A stretch of 22,631 bases of DNA from a virus. Below, in pieces: positions 8,401 through 15,848 of this stretch. Each line of letters begins with the position of its first letter. The first letter of the stretch is position 1. A program made the translations under genes and the position numbers. Below the pieces are notes generated by a model. It made no database searches and had not been told where the DNA came from. It saw nothing but the letters and a program-made list of their open reading frames with translations. The DNA lies in IMG/VR virus record IMGVR_UViG_3300035698_005135, positions 1-22,631 of that record; one strand, given 5' to 3'.

Positions 8401-9093
8401 TTAATTATTTCTAGTTACTGCACCATCTCTGTGACCTCCAAAAAATTCTGTAGGATCATTATGCGCCATTTCTGACTGTTGCAAGTTATCATCCCACGTA
8501 TACATTGCTTTTCTAAGTGCTTCAAGTACCACATCGTTACCAGGAAGCATTTGACGATTGATTGAGTCATAGTCAATAGCACCTTTATTAATTCCAATAG
8601 CATAGTACCCAAGAATAGGTAAAAAGCGTGGTGGAAACTGTGACCATACAGCTGTCTTAGCAGCAAGGTCAACAGCTGCTGTTGAGGCTACATAATTTAT
8701 ATATAACGTCCCAGCAAAAGCTACAATTCCATTAAAGTATAAAAGATCATTGTATTTATCATAACAGAACGTATTGGAAACATCCTTATATTCTAATCGT
8801 CTATCAAAAGGCACTTGCCGGTAATAATCAATCCTGTTATCACCATCATAAAGTTTAATTGGTGTATCTCCATTAAAATTAGCGAAGTCACTAATGGACA
8901 TAGTAACAGCAGCATTTTCTCCATAAACAAGAGACAAGCTAACATCGGTTCTACGTAAAGCAACCCATGGCCTTTCAGCTTCTAATACAGTTTTAGCATT
9001 ATCAACAAGAACATCTAAAAGAGTAGCATCAATGTCAGCATCGGCATTAAGTCCTGTTACAAATGTTGTAAGTTCTGCGCCTGTTGTAATCAT
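8401..9093 (-). CDS. Head-to-tail adaptor, gp4-like
   Basis: 230 aa. The N-terminus (MITTGAELTTFVTGLNADAD) leads into a helical region with a WVALRR segment and then YDGDNRIDYYRQVPF. This resembles the helical adaptor proteins (P22 gp4 / HK97 gp6-type) that form a ring under the portal. It overlaps the preceding gene by 4 bases (ATGA), indicating translational coupling, and is followed after 2 bases by the propeller-hub gene, the same order as gp4-gp10 in P22-like phages. The C-terminus is hydrophilic and basic. No catalytic motif; P22 gp4 has a lysozyme-like activity that cannot be read from this sequence. Assignment is from length, secondary structure and position rather than strong sequence similarity. 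Confidence 0.55.
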   Translation of the reverse strand: MITTGAELTTFVTGLNADADIDATLLDVLVDNAKTVLEAERPWVALRRTDVSLSLVYGENAAVTMSISDFANFNGDTPIKLYDGDNRIDYYRQVPFDRRLEYKDVSNTFCYDKYNDLLYFNGIVAFAGTLYINYVASTAAVDLAAKTAVWSQFPPRFLPILGYYAIGINKGAIDYDSINRQMLPGNDVVLEALRKAMYTWDDNLQQSEMAHNDPTEFFGGHRDGAVTRNN

Positions 9094-9923
9094 GATGCTA
9101 ATTTTCTCATATTAAAAGGTTTTGGTGGACTTCCTTTCTGTTCTTGTTGTTTAGTAGGTTGTACCACAATCTCATTCACATACTTGGCTTTAGAGACACT
9201 ATCAGTAACAGTATTGATGATAGTGTCCTTAATCTCATTATGTCCTGTCTGAATTATATTCTTTTGTTCTGCAACACTCTCCTGAAAGGACTCTCTCATA
9301 GACTCTATATCAATGATAAGAGGATTTAAGTCTGTTACTGGTGTAACCTTTTTATTGTGTATAGCTTCAGCTAGATTTTGTATACCACTAAGAATATGTG
9401 TTTGATCAAACTCTTTTGTAGGAATAGCTTTAACAAGATCAGCAGCTCCATTAATAGCATCCATAATCTGACTCAGAGCTTGTTCGTAATCTGGCATCTC
9501 TGGCATCTCTGGAAACTCTATATTTTCAGGCTCTTTTTCAGCTTTCTTCAGCTCTTCTTTGATCACTCTCCGTATATCAGATATACCAGGACCAGAAGAA
9601 CCACCACCTCTCATAGCTGGTGTTACCCTATCAAAAATAAGGTATGTATTCTCTTCATCACCATAATTCGCACTTTTAGTAGTATACCCTGAATCTGTAT
9701 AAACGGATGTAATAATCGAGATATAAGCACCTTGACCTGATCTATCAATAGGTACACGGTATCTTTTCTGGAAACGCTGCCCTGTCTTGTCTTCAAGATT
9801 AACTGTACTAAGTATGGCCCCGTCAGCATCACGCACAACTGCTTGAACATAGTATGTTCCAGCGTCCAAATGATTAGCAATTTGCCGTACTATCGGAAAA
9901 TCTTGTTGTGGTTGTAAAATCAT
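9090..9923 (-). CDS. Virion-associated protein with beta N-terminus and helical C-terminus
   Basis: 277 aa. Residues 1-105 look like one beta-sandwich domain (AGTYYVQAVVRDADGAIL, then YRVPIDRSGQGAYIS). A glycine hinge near 107-113 is followed by an acidic-basic helical region with an FPEMPEMPDYE segment and then long helices, possibly a coiled coil. The end (about 240-277) is basic and Gln/Lys/Pro-rich. Located between a small decoration-like gene and the gp4-like adaptor, it belongs to the head-tail set. No family name is recognised. A head spike, decoration or minor tail attachment protein would all fit: a beta head with a helical anchoring stalk. Coding is certain from context, spacing and the ATGA overlap with the next gene. 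Confidence 0.6.
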   Translation of the reverse strand: MILQPQQDFPIVRQIANHLDAGTYYVQAVVRDADGAILSTVNLEDKTGQRFQKRYRVPIDRSGQGAYISIITSVYTDSGYTTKSANYGDEENTYLIFDRVTPAMRGGGSSGPGISDIRRVIKEELKKAEKEPENIEFPEMPEMPDYEQALSQIMDAINGAADLVKAIPTKEFDQTHILSGIQNLAEAIHNKKVTPVTDLNPLIIDIESMRESFQESVAEQKNIIQTGHNEIKDTIINTVTDSVSKAKYVNEIVVQPTKQQEQKGSPPKPFNMRKLAS

Positions 9924-9934
9924 TAATTTTTATA

Positions 9935-10228
9935 CTACGCTGCTATTGGTTCCCAAATGAAAGTTACTTTAGTCTGGTTTGTAAGATCAACAGTGATACC
10001 GTCTTCAAACAACGCACCAACTTCGATAGTACCATGCGCTGTCATAAGTGTTGAACCTGTGACCTGTACTTTAACGTTCGCATCTCCTACTGAAGGATGG
10101 TCTGATACTTCAATGTCTCCAGCAGCTACGTCAGCTCCAATTATAATTCGATGTAAAATTGCTTTTCCTGTAGCGATAACCTGGTCATCCCCAGCCCCTG
10201 CTACGTGTGTAATATTTTTTGATTGCAT
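9935..10228 (-). CDS. Small beta-rich head or decoration protein
   Basis: 97 aa. The chain is almost entirely short beta strands with Gly and Val: a start MQSKNITHVAGAGDDQVIATG, then AILHRIIIG, and a final TKVTFIWEP. The pattern (a leading tag, a GKAxLHRIxIG strand, then DxxxVDLxxxTxVxFxWEP) resembles small phage capsid-decoration or structural beta proteins that follow the coat gene. It sits directly after the coat gene, behind a UUCG-loop hairpin. No cysteines and no membrane segment. Its start ATG at 10228 has no Shine-Dalgarno sequence. A decoration role is inferred from position and fold type. Confidence 0.55.
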   Translation of the reverse strand: MQSKNITHVAGAGDDQVIATGKAILHRIIIGADVAAGDIEVSDHPSVGDANVKVQVTGSTLMTAHGTIEVGALFEDGITVDLTNQTKVTFIWEPIAA

Positions 10229-10247
10229 GATTATTATGATTATTAAC

Positions 10248-10284
10248 GTGCTAATCTCCGGCCCCGAAGGGCAAGAGTTAGCAC
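10248..10284 (-). terminator. Hairpin with UUCG tetraloop after the coat gene (attenuator or stability element)
   Basis: In minus-strand RNA the outer arms GTGCTAA/TTAGCAC, with CTC/GAG inside, enclose an inner stem GCCC-UUCG-GGGC, a C(UUCG)G tetraloop of exceptional stability. It lies in the 67-base gap between the coat stop codon (10296) and the next gene (10228). The U-tract after it is poor (GTTAATAATC), so partial termination or 3'-end protection of the abundant coat message is likelier than full termination. Confidence 0.6.
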
Positions 10285-10295
10285 ACTAAATTCGT

Positions 10296-11576
10296 TTAAT
10301 TTACTGTGGTTGCAGCAGCAGTATAAGCTGAAGAGAGAATAGCTGCTTCAACAATTTGTGGAGCTTGGTCTGTGAAGACTTTGATTCCATAAGCTGTCCA
10401 AGCGATAAAGTCTCGTCCAATCTTTCCTGATACCGGATTTTCTTCAAGTGAAGGGTGCTTCTGAATCACAAGTGATACAGACTTCGCAAGAGCAAAGAGG
10501 CAGTGAATCTGCTCCTTTCCAGCTGTGAAAATGTTACCTCCAGCAGTGAACGCTTCAGTCACTTCAACTGTACCCCATCCTGACCCTACAAGAGTAAGAA
10601 GATTGGTAGCAGAATCATAAGAAGCTGTGATGTTCTTCAAGAGTTTTCGGTCAGCAGCTGACAGTTCGATGTAGGTGTCAGCACTTGCTGTTCCTGTTCC
10701 GTTAATAAGCAGTACAAGGTTTGCAGCTGCATCATCAACAGCAGCTTCAATTGAATAGTGTCCTGCTCCAGCAGCAGCTCCGTCAGCATCAGCTGTAAGA
10801 GTTACACCATTAATTGTCATTACGTCAGTGTCAGTCGGGATAGTCGGCAACGCAAGTGTTGTAGTCCATGGGAGCGCGTTAGAACTAAAGCACTCGAATC
10901 CGTGGAAATATCCAGCGTAGTTGTTCCGTGACACCTGATCTCCAAGAAGTGTATCTTTTCCACCTAAGTAGAGTTCGATAGCAGTCAAAATTTCAGGTGA
11001 TACAACAGCCATCGGCATACCTTCTGGTACTTCGATCTTCATTCCGGCACTAGGTCGGAATCGCTTGTTGTATACAGTGTTCTTCAATCGCAATTTTTGC
11101 ATTGCCATTGTGAACAGTGTTGCGACATTTGCACTCGTTACTGCAAAACCGTTTCCAGATGTTCCTGCGAAATCGCCATCGTCAAGAGTAGTTCCGGCTC
11201 CTTGGTAAGTTACCAAGAGTACGTCACCATCAATCTGATTCACTAGGGCATTTCCTAGTTTGCTACCATACTTTTTACGTACTGGTAGGTGAGCTTGTAG
11301 CTCATCCAACTTTTTGATATAGATAGACGCTTCTTTCTCGTAAGAAATGGTTAGCGTTTCTCCTGTATCAACAACCGCTTGAGTTTCGTAACTTCCGTCA
11401 CCACCCATGTCATTTACGCTTACATCTGACGCATATGAACGTTCAATTGTTTGTCCTTTTGTCAAGGACGCTTCTAATCGTGAGTCAGCAAGAACCTGAT
11501 ATGTAGGTTCTTTGTAGTGACTCATTTGGTACTCCGCTTGGAATACCGTTTTGAATGTCATTGTGTTCGGATTCAT
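10296..11576 (-). CDS. Major capsid protein with inserted domain
   Basis: 426 aa, encoded directly downstream of the acidic scaffold gene (24-nt gap containing a perfect palindrome). The length matches P22-type coat proteins (about 430 aa). The N-terminal part (residues 1-245) has the charged helical spine and turns typical of HK97-fold coat proteins, with GDQVSRNNYAGYFHGF before the insertion. Residues about 247-350 read as an inserted beta-rich domain beginning near VMTINGVTLTADADG, with paired strands and a GTVEVTEAF turn. The chain then returns to capsid-like sequence (HCLFALAKSVSLVIQ) and ends with a helix. P22 coat carries a telokin-like insertion at a comparable place. No protease gene is seen, consistent with scaffold-driven rather than protease-driven assembly. 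The identity is strong by position and length; the fold assignment is from pattern. Confidence 0.8.
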   Translation of the reverse strand: MNPNTMTFKTVFQAEYQMSHYKEPTYQVLADSRLEASLTKGQTIERSYASDVSVNDMGGDGSYETQAVVDTGETLTISYEKEASIYIKKLDELQAHLPVRKKYGSKLGNALVNQIDGDVLLVTYQGAGTTLDDGDFAGTSGNGFAVTSANVATLFTMAMQKLRLKNTVYNKRFRPSAGMKIEVPEGMPMAVVSPEILTAIELYLGGKDTLLGDQVSRNNYAGYFHGFECFSSNALPWTTTLALPTIPTDTDVMTINGVTLTADADGAAAGAGHYSIEAAVDDAAANLVLLINGTGTASADTYIELSAADRKLLKNITASYDSATNLLTLVGSGWGTVEVTEAFTAGGNIFTAGKEQIHCLFALAKSVSLVIQKHPSLEENPVSGKIGRDFIAWTAYGIKVFTDQAPQIVEAAILSSAYTAAATTVN

Positions 11577-11581
11577 AATAT

Positions 11582-11599
11582 GTTCTTAAAATTAAGAAC
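11582..11599. promoter_or_regulatory. Perfect 18-bp palindrome before the coat gene
   Basis: GTTCTTAA-AA-TTAAGAAC occupies the gap between the scaffold stop codon and the coat start at 11576. In RNA it forms an 8-bp stem ending 5 bases before the coat ATG. It could tune translation of the coat gene or bind a protein as DNA. No Shine-Dalgarno sequence lies between it and the ATG. Confidence 0.5.
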
Positions 11600-12541
11600 C
11601 TAGAGAATTATTGAGTTTCCATTACCATCCTTACTAAGTCCGTCAGCTGAAGTAACTTTTGCGTACTCCTTTTCCCATTTTTCAAGTGCTTCAGGCGATA
11701 ATTTGGTCAAGTCAGCTTCAGGATTAAAGTCAAATGTTTCTGTTTCATCAACATCCGGCTTCCCTTTAGACTCCAAACCTCGTTTTTTAGGTGAGACTAG
11801 AGCCGCTAACTTTTCCTTATTCTTGAACGCAATATAGTCAAGTTCCTTATCGTGGTATTGCTTAGTGTGAGCTAATTTCTGTATTTCACTTTTGATAGTT
11901 TTAGTCTCTTCTGCTGTAGCTTTTGGAAATAACTCCATCAATGTGTCAGATGCAGCAGAAAATTCTTCTTCAAACTGTACCTTCTCCACTGCTTCACTGT
12001 TATTCTTTTGCCAATCTTGAAACTCTTGTAGCTGCTCACTCATTCCTTCTGGAACTTGATTTTTAGGCAAGTCCTTTAAGAATAAATCCTGCATGCGCCT
12101 CAAGGCTTTAGGATCAGCTCCAATTTCTTTTGCAAAAGATACTAAATCTTCATCGGCTGCTTTAGCTTCAGCTGGCGTTTCCGCATCAGCTTTTGCATCA
12201 AGCTTCTCCTGCAATTCATCTCTTTGACGTTCCGCTTCATCAGCTCTCTCTGTAGCAGTCTTCAAGTCTTTCTTCTTATCCTTGTACTCTGCGTAAATTG
12301 AACGCTTCTTAGCTGGAACATCTGGTTCTGTGGGTAATTCTTCTTTTTCTTCAACCTCTTCCTCTTCAGTTTCAGTCTCAACCTCTTCTTCTTCAGGCTT
12401 TTCTTCTTCAGGCTTTTCTTCAACCTCTTCTTCTTCAGGCTTTTCTTCAACTTTTTCAGGTTCAGCATCTGGTGAAAACTCCACTCCTTCTTCTTTATAA
12501 GCTTCTGCTACCGCCAGCGCTTCTTTTTCTTGTTCAGTCAT
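11600..12541 (-). CDS. Acidic scaffolding protein
   Basis: 313 aa counted from ATG 12541 (MTEQEKEALAVAEAYKEEG). A longer GTG-start reading lies in the same frame, but that GTG sits inside a hairpin, so the internal ATG is preferred. Residues about 30-75 are very rich in Glu with KPEEE repeats. Then comes a basic-acidic coiled-coil segment (about 80-145) followed by helical, charged sequence to the C-terminus. Highly acidic, coiled-coil proteins encoded immediately before the coat gene are typical scaffolds, which guide procapsid assembly and are then released. There is no protease signature. The Glu-rich run produces a spurious Lys-rich shadow frame, which I left out. The function is inferred from composition and position. 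Confidence 0.7.
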   Translation of the reverse strand: MTEQEKEALAVAEAYKEEGVEFSPDAEPEKVEEKPEEEEVEEKPEEEKPEEEEVETETEEEEVEEKEELPTEPDVPAKKRSIYAEYKDKKKDLKTATERADEAERQRDELQEKLDAKADAETPAEAKAADEDLVSFAKEIGADPKALRRMQDLFLKDLPKNQVPEGMSEQLQEFQDWQKNNSEAVEKVQFEEEFSAASDTLMELFPKATAEETKTIKSEIQKLAHTKQYHDKELDYIAFKNKEKLAALVSPKKRGLESKGKPDVDETETFDFNPEADLTKLSPEALEKWEKEYAKVTSADGLSKDGNGNSIIL

Positions 12542-12562
12542 AGGTGATTTATATTTATATGG

Positions 12563-12688
12563 CCTCAGTATCACTGAGGTATAGGTTTTTTAGAGATGAT
12601 CCTATAACACCTGCTACTGTAATATCCCGTAGCCGGTAAAAGACTTATATTGCGTCTTTTGCTCAGTCCCCCATCAATAGGGGGACTG
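12563..12688 (-). ncRNA. Array of four stem-loops in the leader before the scaffold gene
   Basis: The 120-base gap holds four complementary pairs: CCTCAGT/ACTGAGG (12563-12579), GGTATAGG/CCTATA with a bulge (12578-12611), AAAAGAC/GTCTTTT (12638-12660), and a perfect 9-bp CAGTCCCCC/GGGGGACTG with a 7-base loop (12664-12688). The third resembles a terminator stem with four U in minus-strand RNA. It could be an attenuator controlling scaffold and coat expression, or a structured phage RNA. No promoter of quality is visible inside it. Confidence 0.5.
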
Positions 12689-12694
12689 TGCAAA

Positions 12695-13021
12695 CTAAAC
12701 AATAGTTCCGTTTTTCTTCTCAGCAAATTCTTTTGCTAGTTTCGCATGATCTTTACCATGCAGCTCTTTTGTATATGTTCGAGACTGCCCTGCCCATTCT
12801 ACAGTCGTTGAATCTTTTTCTGCTTTTGTTACAGACTCGTCAATCACAGTGTACTTCTCTTCTTCATCAATAACAGTGTCCTTCTCTTCTTCATCAATCA
12901 CAGTGTCCTTCTCTTCTTCATCAATAACAGGGAGAAGCGCTTCAAGTTCTGCTTTTGTTACAGACTCGTCAAATTCAATGTCCTTCTCTTCTAATACTTC
13001 AATAATTTCTGCTTTAGTCAT
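12695..13021 (-). CDS. Small protein with HeH/LEM-like domain and tandem acidic repeats
   Basis: 108 aa. Residues 1-30 (MTKAEIIEVLEEKDIEFDES, then VTKAELEALL) match the helix-extended loop-helix (HeH/LEM-like) domain frequent in small phage proteins. Three tandem 9-residue units VIDEEEK(D/Y)T fill residues 32-58. Then the DESVTKAE of the first domain is repeated exactly (18-25 and 61-68). The C-terminus (69-108) is a separate short domain with a basic helix. The repeats are matched at DNA level: three 27-base units (12848-12928) and two identical 24-base blocks (12818-12841, 12947-12970). The start at 13021 is preceded by its own promoter. HeH/LEM domains are thought to bind nucleic acid or proteins; the role here is unknown. 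Confidence 0.7.
   Translation of the reverse strand: MTKAEIIEVLEEKDIEFDESVTKAELEALLPVIDEEEKDTVIDEEEKDTVIDEEEKYTVIDESVTKAEKDSTTVEWAGQSRTYTKELHGKDHAKLAKEFAEKKNGTIV
12818..12970. repeat. Nested tandem repeats inside the HeH/LEM gene
   Basis: Three 27-base units at 12848-12874, 12875-12901 and 12902-12928 encode VIDEEEK(D/Y)T. Outside them a 24-base block is present twice without change (12818-12841 and 12947-12970), encoding DESVTKAE. Coding frame is kept throughout. The arrangement fits recent slippage plus duplication. Confidence 0.85.
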
Positions 13022-13037
13022 ATATTGTGTTTATATT

Positions 13038-13069
13038 AATAACCTACCAATAACCTACCAATTGTATCA
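13038..13069 (-). promoter_or_regulatory. Extended -10 promoter with a doubled 11-bp leader motif
   Basis: On the minus strand TGATACAAT (13069-13061) is an extended -10 of the TGnTATAAT class. Directly downstream, an 11-bp unit (AATAACCTACC on the plus strand) occurs twice in tandem at 13038-13059 and covers the predicted start of transcription. The leader then runs to ATG 13021. It would give the HeH/LEM, scaffold and coat genes an internal promoter. No clear -35 is seen. Confidence 0.5.
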
Positions 13070-13085
13070 TTTTATGTGGAATTAC

Positions 13086-13445
13086 TTATCCACTAACTAA
13101 TGATATCTTACTTTTAATTTCACGCTGCAACTGCTTTAATTGCCCTGCTGCATCGTTACCGCCAAGCTCAACCATTAGCGCACAAGCATCTTTCTTGGCA
13201 AACAACAAAACCCTTCCAGCATCCGGCAATTCCCTATCATTCGCCAAACGCATTGAAGCATCCAAATACTCTTTCTTAGCTTTAGCAATTATCTTCTTAG
13301 TAATATCGTGCTGTTGCCATTCAATAAGCGCTTCATTGTCTATAATATCCTTTTCCCATGCGTGGATATCTTCTAAATTCTCAGCATAAGTCTCAGCATC
13401 AACATCTTCTAGAAATACCTTTTTTGCTTCATCAATAATAGACAT
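13086..13445 (-). CDS. Small helical protein after the portal gene
   Basis: 119 aa, start 13445, one base after the portal stop codon. Entirely helical and charged: MSIIDEAKKVFLEDVDAETY, an EWQQHDITKKIIAKAKKEYL segment, and a C-terminal QLKQLQREIKSKISL helix. No cysteines cluster and no membrane segment is present. Proteins of about this size and type directly after portal genes are common in podovirus-like genomes, but I do not recognise the family. It may assist portal-scaffold assembly or coat folding. The only start in this window with something like a Shine-Dalgarno (AGGA, 7 bases upstream) is here, and that sequence lies inside the portal coding region. Confidence 0.65.
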   Translation of the reverse strand: MSIIDEAKKVFLEDVDAETYAENLEDIHAWEKDIIDNEALIEWQQHDITKKIIAKAKKEYLDASMRLANDRELPDAGRVLLFAKKDACALMVELGGNDAAGQLKQLQREIKSKISLVSG

Positions 13446-13446
13446 A

Positions 13447-15552
13447 CTAAATTCCTGAAGCGTTAGCCATATTTAATGCTCTTGAAGCGCCACCGGATAA
13501 TCCAGGATTCATAGCCTCACTCTCTGCTGGGGGTGTTGGGATAGTAGGCCCTCCTGGTGCTACTGGTGCTGCTGCTGATGGTCCTTCAGCTCCAGCCTGT
13601 AGTGCGCCCTGTGTTGCAGCTAATGATTGCTCTGTCACCTTCCGGTCAATATTAGCTTTAGCAATTTCTTCATGCGCCATCGCATAACTCATGAGGATTT
13701 TGTACTTCCCTTTAAGTGCTGCTTTCTTGTCTGAAGCAAAATCAACTATCTTCTGCATAAATGCAACAGTAGCACCTCCCCATAATTCAGGTTTCTCACC
13801 TTTTAATATCATCTGTATCATCTCAGATGCTTTCGCCAAAGATTTCTTATCGTTATACGTTTTAAGGTCCTGCGCTTGTGCAATCTCATCATCTTCATAC
13901 TCACCAACAGACTTCAATATCTGTTCATTTCGCCAATTAGGATTCACTGTATTTGGGTCCACCATTCCAAGTGCTTTAACCCTTCGCTCTGCTTTCATTT
14001 CACTATCTGACTGTTGTTCGTCTGTTGATTTAATAAGGATATTCAGGTCTTTCTCAGTATTGAGGTCAAGTCGAGTGATATCATCCCATTCGTAACCAGC
14101 CTCACCAAGAATCTCAACAGCCATCTTAGCTGGCATATGGTTCTTCAAGCCCCAGACAAACCGCTGACCAAGTGCAGCAATCATATCCTGAAAAGGCTGG
14201 GCTCCCCATCCGATACGCTTCGATACAGACTTCTGCTCTGCAAATGTCACAGATGCTTTCTTAGACACTTCTTGCACACCACCCATCGCTAGGTCAGTTG
14301 CCCCTGTATTCCTACCAAGAGAACCAGTAATCCAATCAATAAGATTCACTGTACCTCCAAGCTCTCCAACTTTAAATTCATAGATACCTTCACTAATCTT
14401 ACGGGTTCCACCTTTAGTATCAGCTGGAACTAGCGCATCTGGCCGGTGCATAGACTCATCAAGCTTACGCACATCATTGAACATATCCTTGTCATATGCT
14501 CTAGCCCCAAAGTTCCGCTTCTCACGGTTTGTAAGCTCCTGATTGAACATTGCCACAATAGCATCTGAAGCATAGTACAGATCGTCACCATAACTCTTTG
14601 ACAGTACGTTCTCACTATCTTCATGAGTAGCAAACTTCACATATGGCATAAGATCAGACTCATCAACATCTGTCCATCGCTCAAATCGAATCCATATCTT
14701 AGTAAGTGGATGGAATAAAACCACATAACGCTTCCCGTTAATCTGTAAAATCTGCTGCGCTAGTTTGTATACTTCCTGTCCAATATAGTTGTTGTTGCTT
14801 GCATCAAGACCAAGTGGTTTAAAACGTTCTAACTTCACCTTCTCGTCTTCTGTGACCTTATCTGCAAGATACTCACCATCTGCTGCATATGTAATAAGCT
14901 CCGCAACCTTCGCTTTATCATATGCGCCAGACCTAGCTCCAGCAATCAGGTCAGACTTAGTTTTTTCAATATCTTCAGTACCAACAAATAGGTGGTCTTC
15001 TAACTCAAGGCCACCTCGCGGTTGGAAGTTAAAGTCCTTCAAAAGGATGTTATTTAGTTCTGATTTATATTTAGGGTCAGATGTGGCACTGTATTCCATC
15101 ACACCAATACCTGTCATAATTGCGTGTTTACGTGCCATTCGCAATTTAGCATCCCACTTGCTGTTCTTCGCTGTATTCATCACCTCCATTCTCCACGCTC
15201 CATTAATCTTCTCTGTTTTAAAATAATCAGCAGGGTCGCCAGCATCAAACTCAAGATAGATACCTGTATCGTACTGAGCATTGAGCGTATCAATCATCCC
15301 TGGAAATACAGGAATAGGCACGTTAAATAACTGCCTTGTTTTCTTCTGTACCTTCCCATCATATAGTTCGTAATATTTTGCAATAGTTGCAAGTCGTGGT
15401 TTCTTAAAATCAGAACACGCCATTATCTGTCGTGTTGCAATATCAACTGCTTTCTCAGCTAATTGATTCTTACTTAAAGTATTAAATTGCTTCTCAAAGT
15501 CCAGAAGCATCTGTTCTGCATTTTCTTCAAAATGAGTTGGTGGTAGTTTCAT
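13447..15552 (-). CDS. Portal protein
   Basis: 701 aa, close to the P22-type portal (about 725 aa). The N-terminal third is helical and contains YYELYDGKVQKKTRQLFNVP and FPGMIDTLNAQYDTG, typical of the portal clip/wing entry. A central charged region is followed by YVVLFHPLTKIWIRFERW and a long stem-like helical part with SKKASVTFAEQKSVSKRIGW. The C-terminal about 60 residues are Pro/Ala/Gly-rich and probably disordered or barrel-like. Twelve portal subunits form the channel through which the terminase packages DNA. It lies downstream of TerL and the zinc-protein cluster and upstream of the scaffold and coat genes, the standard morphogenetic order. Start ATG 15552 lacks a Shine-Dalgarno sequence. 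Confidence 0.8.
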   Translation of the reverse strand: MKLPPTHFEENAEQMLLDFEKQFNTLSKNQLAEKAVDIATRQIMACSDFKKPRLATIAKYYELYDGKVQKKTRQLFNVPIPVFPGMIDTLNAQYDTGIYLEFDAGDPADYFKTEKINGAWRMEVMNTAKNSKWDAKLRMARKHAIMTGIGVMEYSATSDPKYKSELNNILLKDFNFQPRGGLELEDHLFVGTEDIEKTKSDLIAGARSGAYDKAKVAELITYAADGEYLADKVTEDEKVKLERFKPLGLDASNNNYIGQEVYKLAQQILQINGKRYVVLFHPLTKIWIRFERWTDVDESDLMPYVKFATHEDSENVLSKSYGDDLYYASDAIVAMFNQELTNREKRNFGARAYDKDMFNDVRKLDESMHRPDALVPADTKGGTRKISEGIYEFKVGELGGTVNLIDWITGSLGRNTGATDLAMGGVQEVSKKASVTFAEQKSVSKRIGWGAQPFQDMIAALGQRFVWGLKNHMPAKMAVEILGEAGYEWDDITRLDLNTEKDLNILIKSTDEQQSDSEMKAERRVKALGMVDPNTVNPNWRNEQILKSVGEYEDDEIAQAQDLKTYNDKKSLAKASEMIQMILKGEKPELWGGATVAFMQKIVDFASDKKAALKGKYKILMSYAMAHEEIAKANIDRKVTEQSLAATQGALQAGAEGPSAAAPVAPGGPTIPTPPAESEAMNPGLSGGASRALNMANASGI

Positions 15553-15575
15553 CTTGGTATATTAGAAAATAAGGG

Positions 15576-15848
15576 TCATTTGGTGGAGTCTTGCTTCCGG
15601 TAATGTACCATCAGACATCGGTGACACCTCCCTTTTGCTTTGTGGTCCACCATACTAAACGGGACACTACAATCCACACAACGGCCTGACTTATTAAATT
15701 TAGGATTTTCTACATCTTTCTTAAAATAGCAATGTGGGCATGGTGTATATTGAATCACAAGCATGAACGCCTTGCTATCACGCCTGATCTTGGGTATATC
15801 AAACTGCTCTTCGCAACGCTCACATCTTTTTTTCAAGGTTTTACTCAT
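15576..15848 (-). CDS. Small protein with two zinc ribbons
   Basis: 90 aa with four CxxC pairs at 9/12, 37/40, 57/60 and 75/78, enough for two zinc ribbons. Many Lys and Arg residues lie around them, which suits nucleic-acid or protein binding. It overlaps the end of the 74-aa gene by 8 bases (ATGAGTAA) and precedes the portal gene by 23 bases. It is one of three consecutive small Cys-containing genes between TerL and portal. A role in packaging (terminase-portal) or transcription is possible from its place but not shown. The regular cysteine spacing makes coding certain; the function is unknown. Confidence 0.7.
   Translation of the reverse strand: MSKTLKKRCERCEEQFDIPKIRRDSKAFMLVIQYTPCPHCYFKKDVENPKFNKSGRCVDCSVPFSMVDHKAKGRCHRCLMVHYRKQDSTK

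Noticed and set aside
12262-12468. Lys/Leu-rich 68-aa ORF inside the scaffold gene
   Set aside because: It is the shifted reading of the scaffold's glutamate-rich repeats (KPEEE units); composition is simply complementary to that low-complexity run.
13077-13095. Near DnaA box TTATCCACT upstream of the HeH/LEM gene
   Set aside because: It has one mismatch and no partner sites; one copy at random is likely in an A/T-rich genome.
14789-15226. 145-aa ORF on the plus strand opposite the portal
   Set aside because: Antisense shadow of the portal gene with a Ser/Leu/Pro-rich composition typical of such frames.
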